Assembly (NCBI GenBank): GCA_023663205.1
Contig: JAMPHX010000050.1
Coordinates: forward strand, 3,760 to 9,588
Direction: 5' to 3'
Source of the DNA: Corallococcus sp.
GTDB taxonomy: Bacteria > Bacillota > Clostridia > Christensenellales > CAG-314
Length of the DNA: 5,829 nucleotides
Shown here: positions 5,825 through 5,829 of the stretch, piece by piece
Position numbering within the stretch: position 1 is the stretch's first letter
How the letters are laid out: every line of letters begins with the position of its first letter
Made by a program: the position numbers and the translations under genes
Notes under the pieces: generated by a model
Told to the model about the DNA's origin: nothing
Databases searched by the model: none
What the model saw: only the letters and a program-made list of their open reading frames with translations

Positions 5825-5828
5825 TATA
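5823..5828 (-). promoter_or_regulatory. Possible -10 of the parE-parC operon
   Basis: TATAAT on the minus strand would start transcription near 5816, giving a leader of about 130 bases for parE. Its -35 would lie beyond the window, so it cannot be checked. It overlaps the plus-strand TATAAT. A closer alternative, TATACA at 5708-5703, has no -35 and is too near the ribosome binding site. Confidence 0.35.
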
Positions 5829-5829
5829 T

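Overview
The window looks like chromosomal DNA of a Gram-positive, low-to-mid GC bacterium of the Clostridia type. The pointers are strong AGGAGG-like ribosome binding sites, likely TTG starts, a preQ1-I riboswitch in front of an ECF-type S-component gene, and a ParE/ParC pair whose sequence style matches clostridial topoisomerase IV. The lineage is an inference. There is no sign of a mobile element, CRISPR array, tRNA or rRNA.

Layout. Bases 1-140 (minus) hold the N-terminal part of a small DUF378-family membrane protein that runs off the left edge. Bases 141-408 are a divergent regulatory region. It contains a weak -10 for the DUF378 gene, a good extended -10 promoter facing right (244-272), a hairpin at the predicted 5' end of the transcript (281-300), a preQ1-I riboswitch aptamer (327-363), a Shine-Dalgarno (366-370) and a second 8-bp hairpin (372-397). 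This leads into queT (409-942, plus), the membrane S-component for uptake of queuosine precursors. Bases 943-1182 are non-coding. They hold a perfect 36-base palindrome (1019-1054) that can terminate the two converging transcription units, and a second, weaker hairpin (1096-1122). Bases 1183-5685 (minus) are a two-gene operon, parE then parC, separated by 18 bases and encoding the B and A subunits of a type IIA topoisomerase. Bases 5686-5829 are the parE leader with two adjacent hairpins. At the far right edge is a near-consensus promoter pointing out of the window on the plus strand, beside a TATAAT for the minus strand.

How the genes work together. ParE (ATPase and TOPRIM) and ParC (DNA cleavage and C-terminal wrapping domain) form one A2B2 enzyme that decatenates and relaxes DNA. 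QueT is functionally unrelated; it supplies a base used to modify the tRNA wobble position, and its leader senses preQ1. The least routine part is the queT leader. The strong Shine-Dalgarno sits 38 bases before the family-like ATG, with a stable hairpin in between and an in-frame TTG in the hairpin loop.
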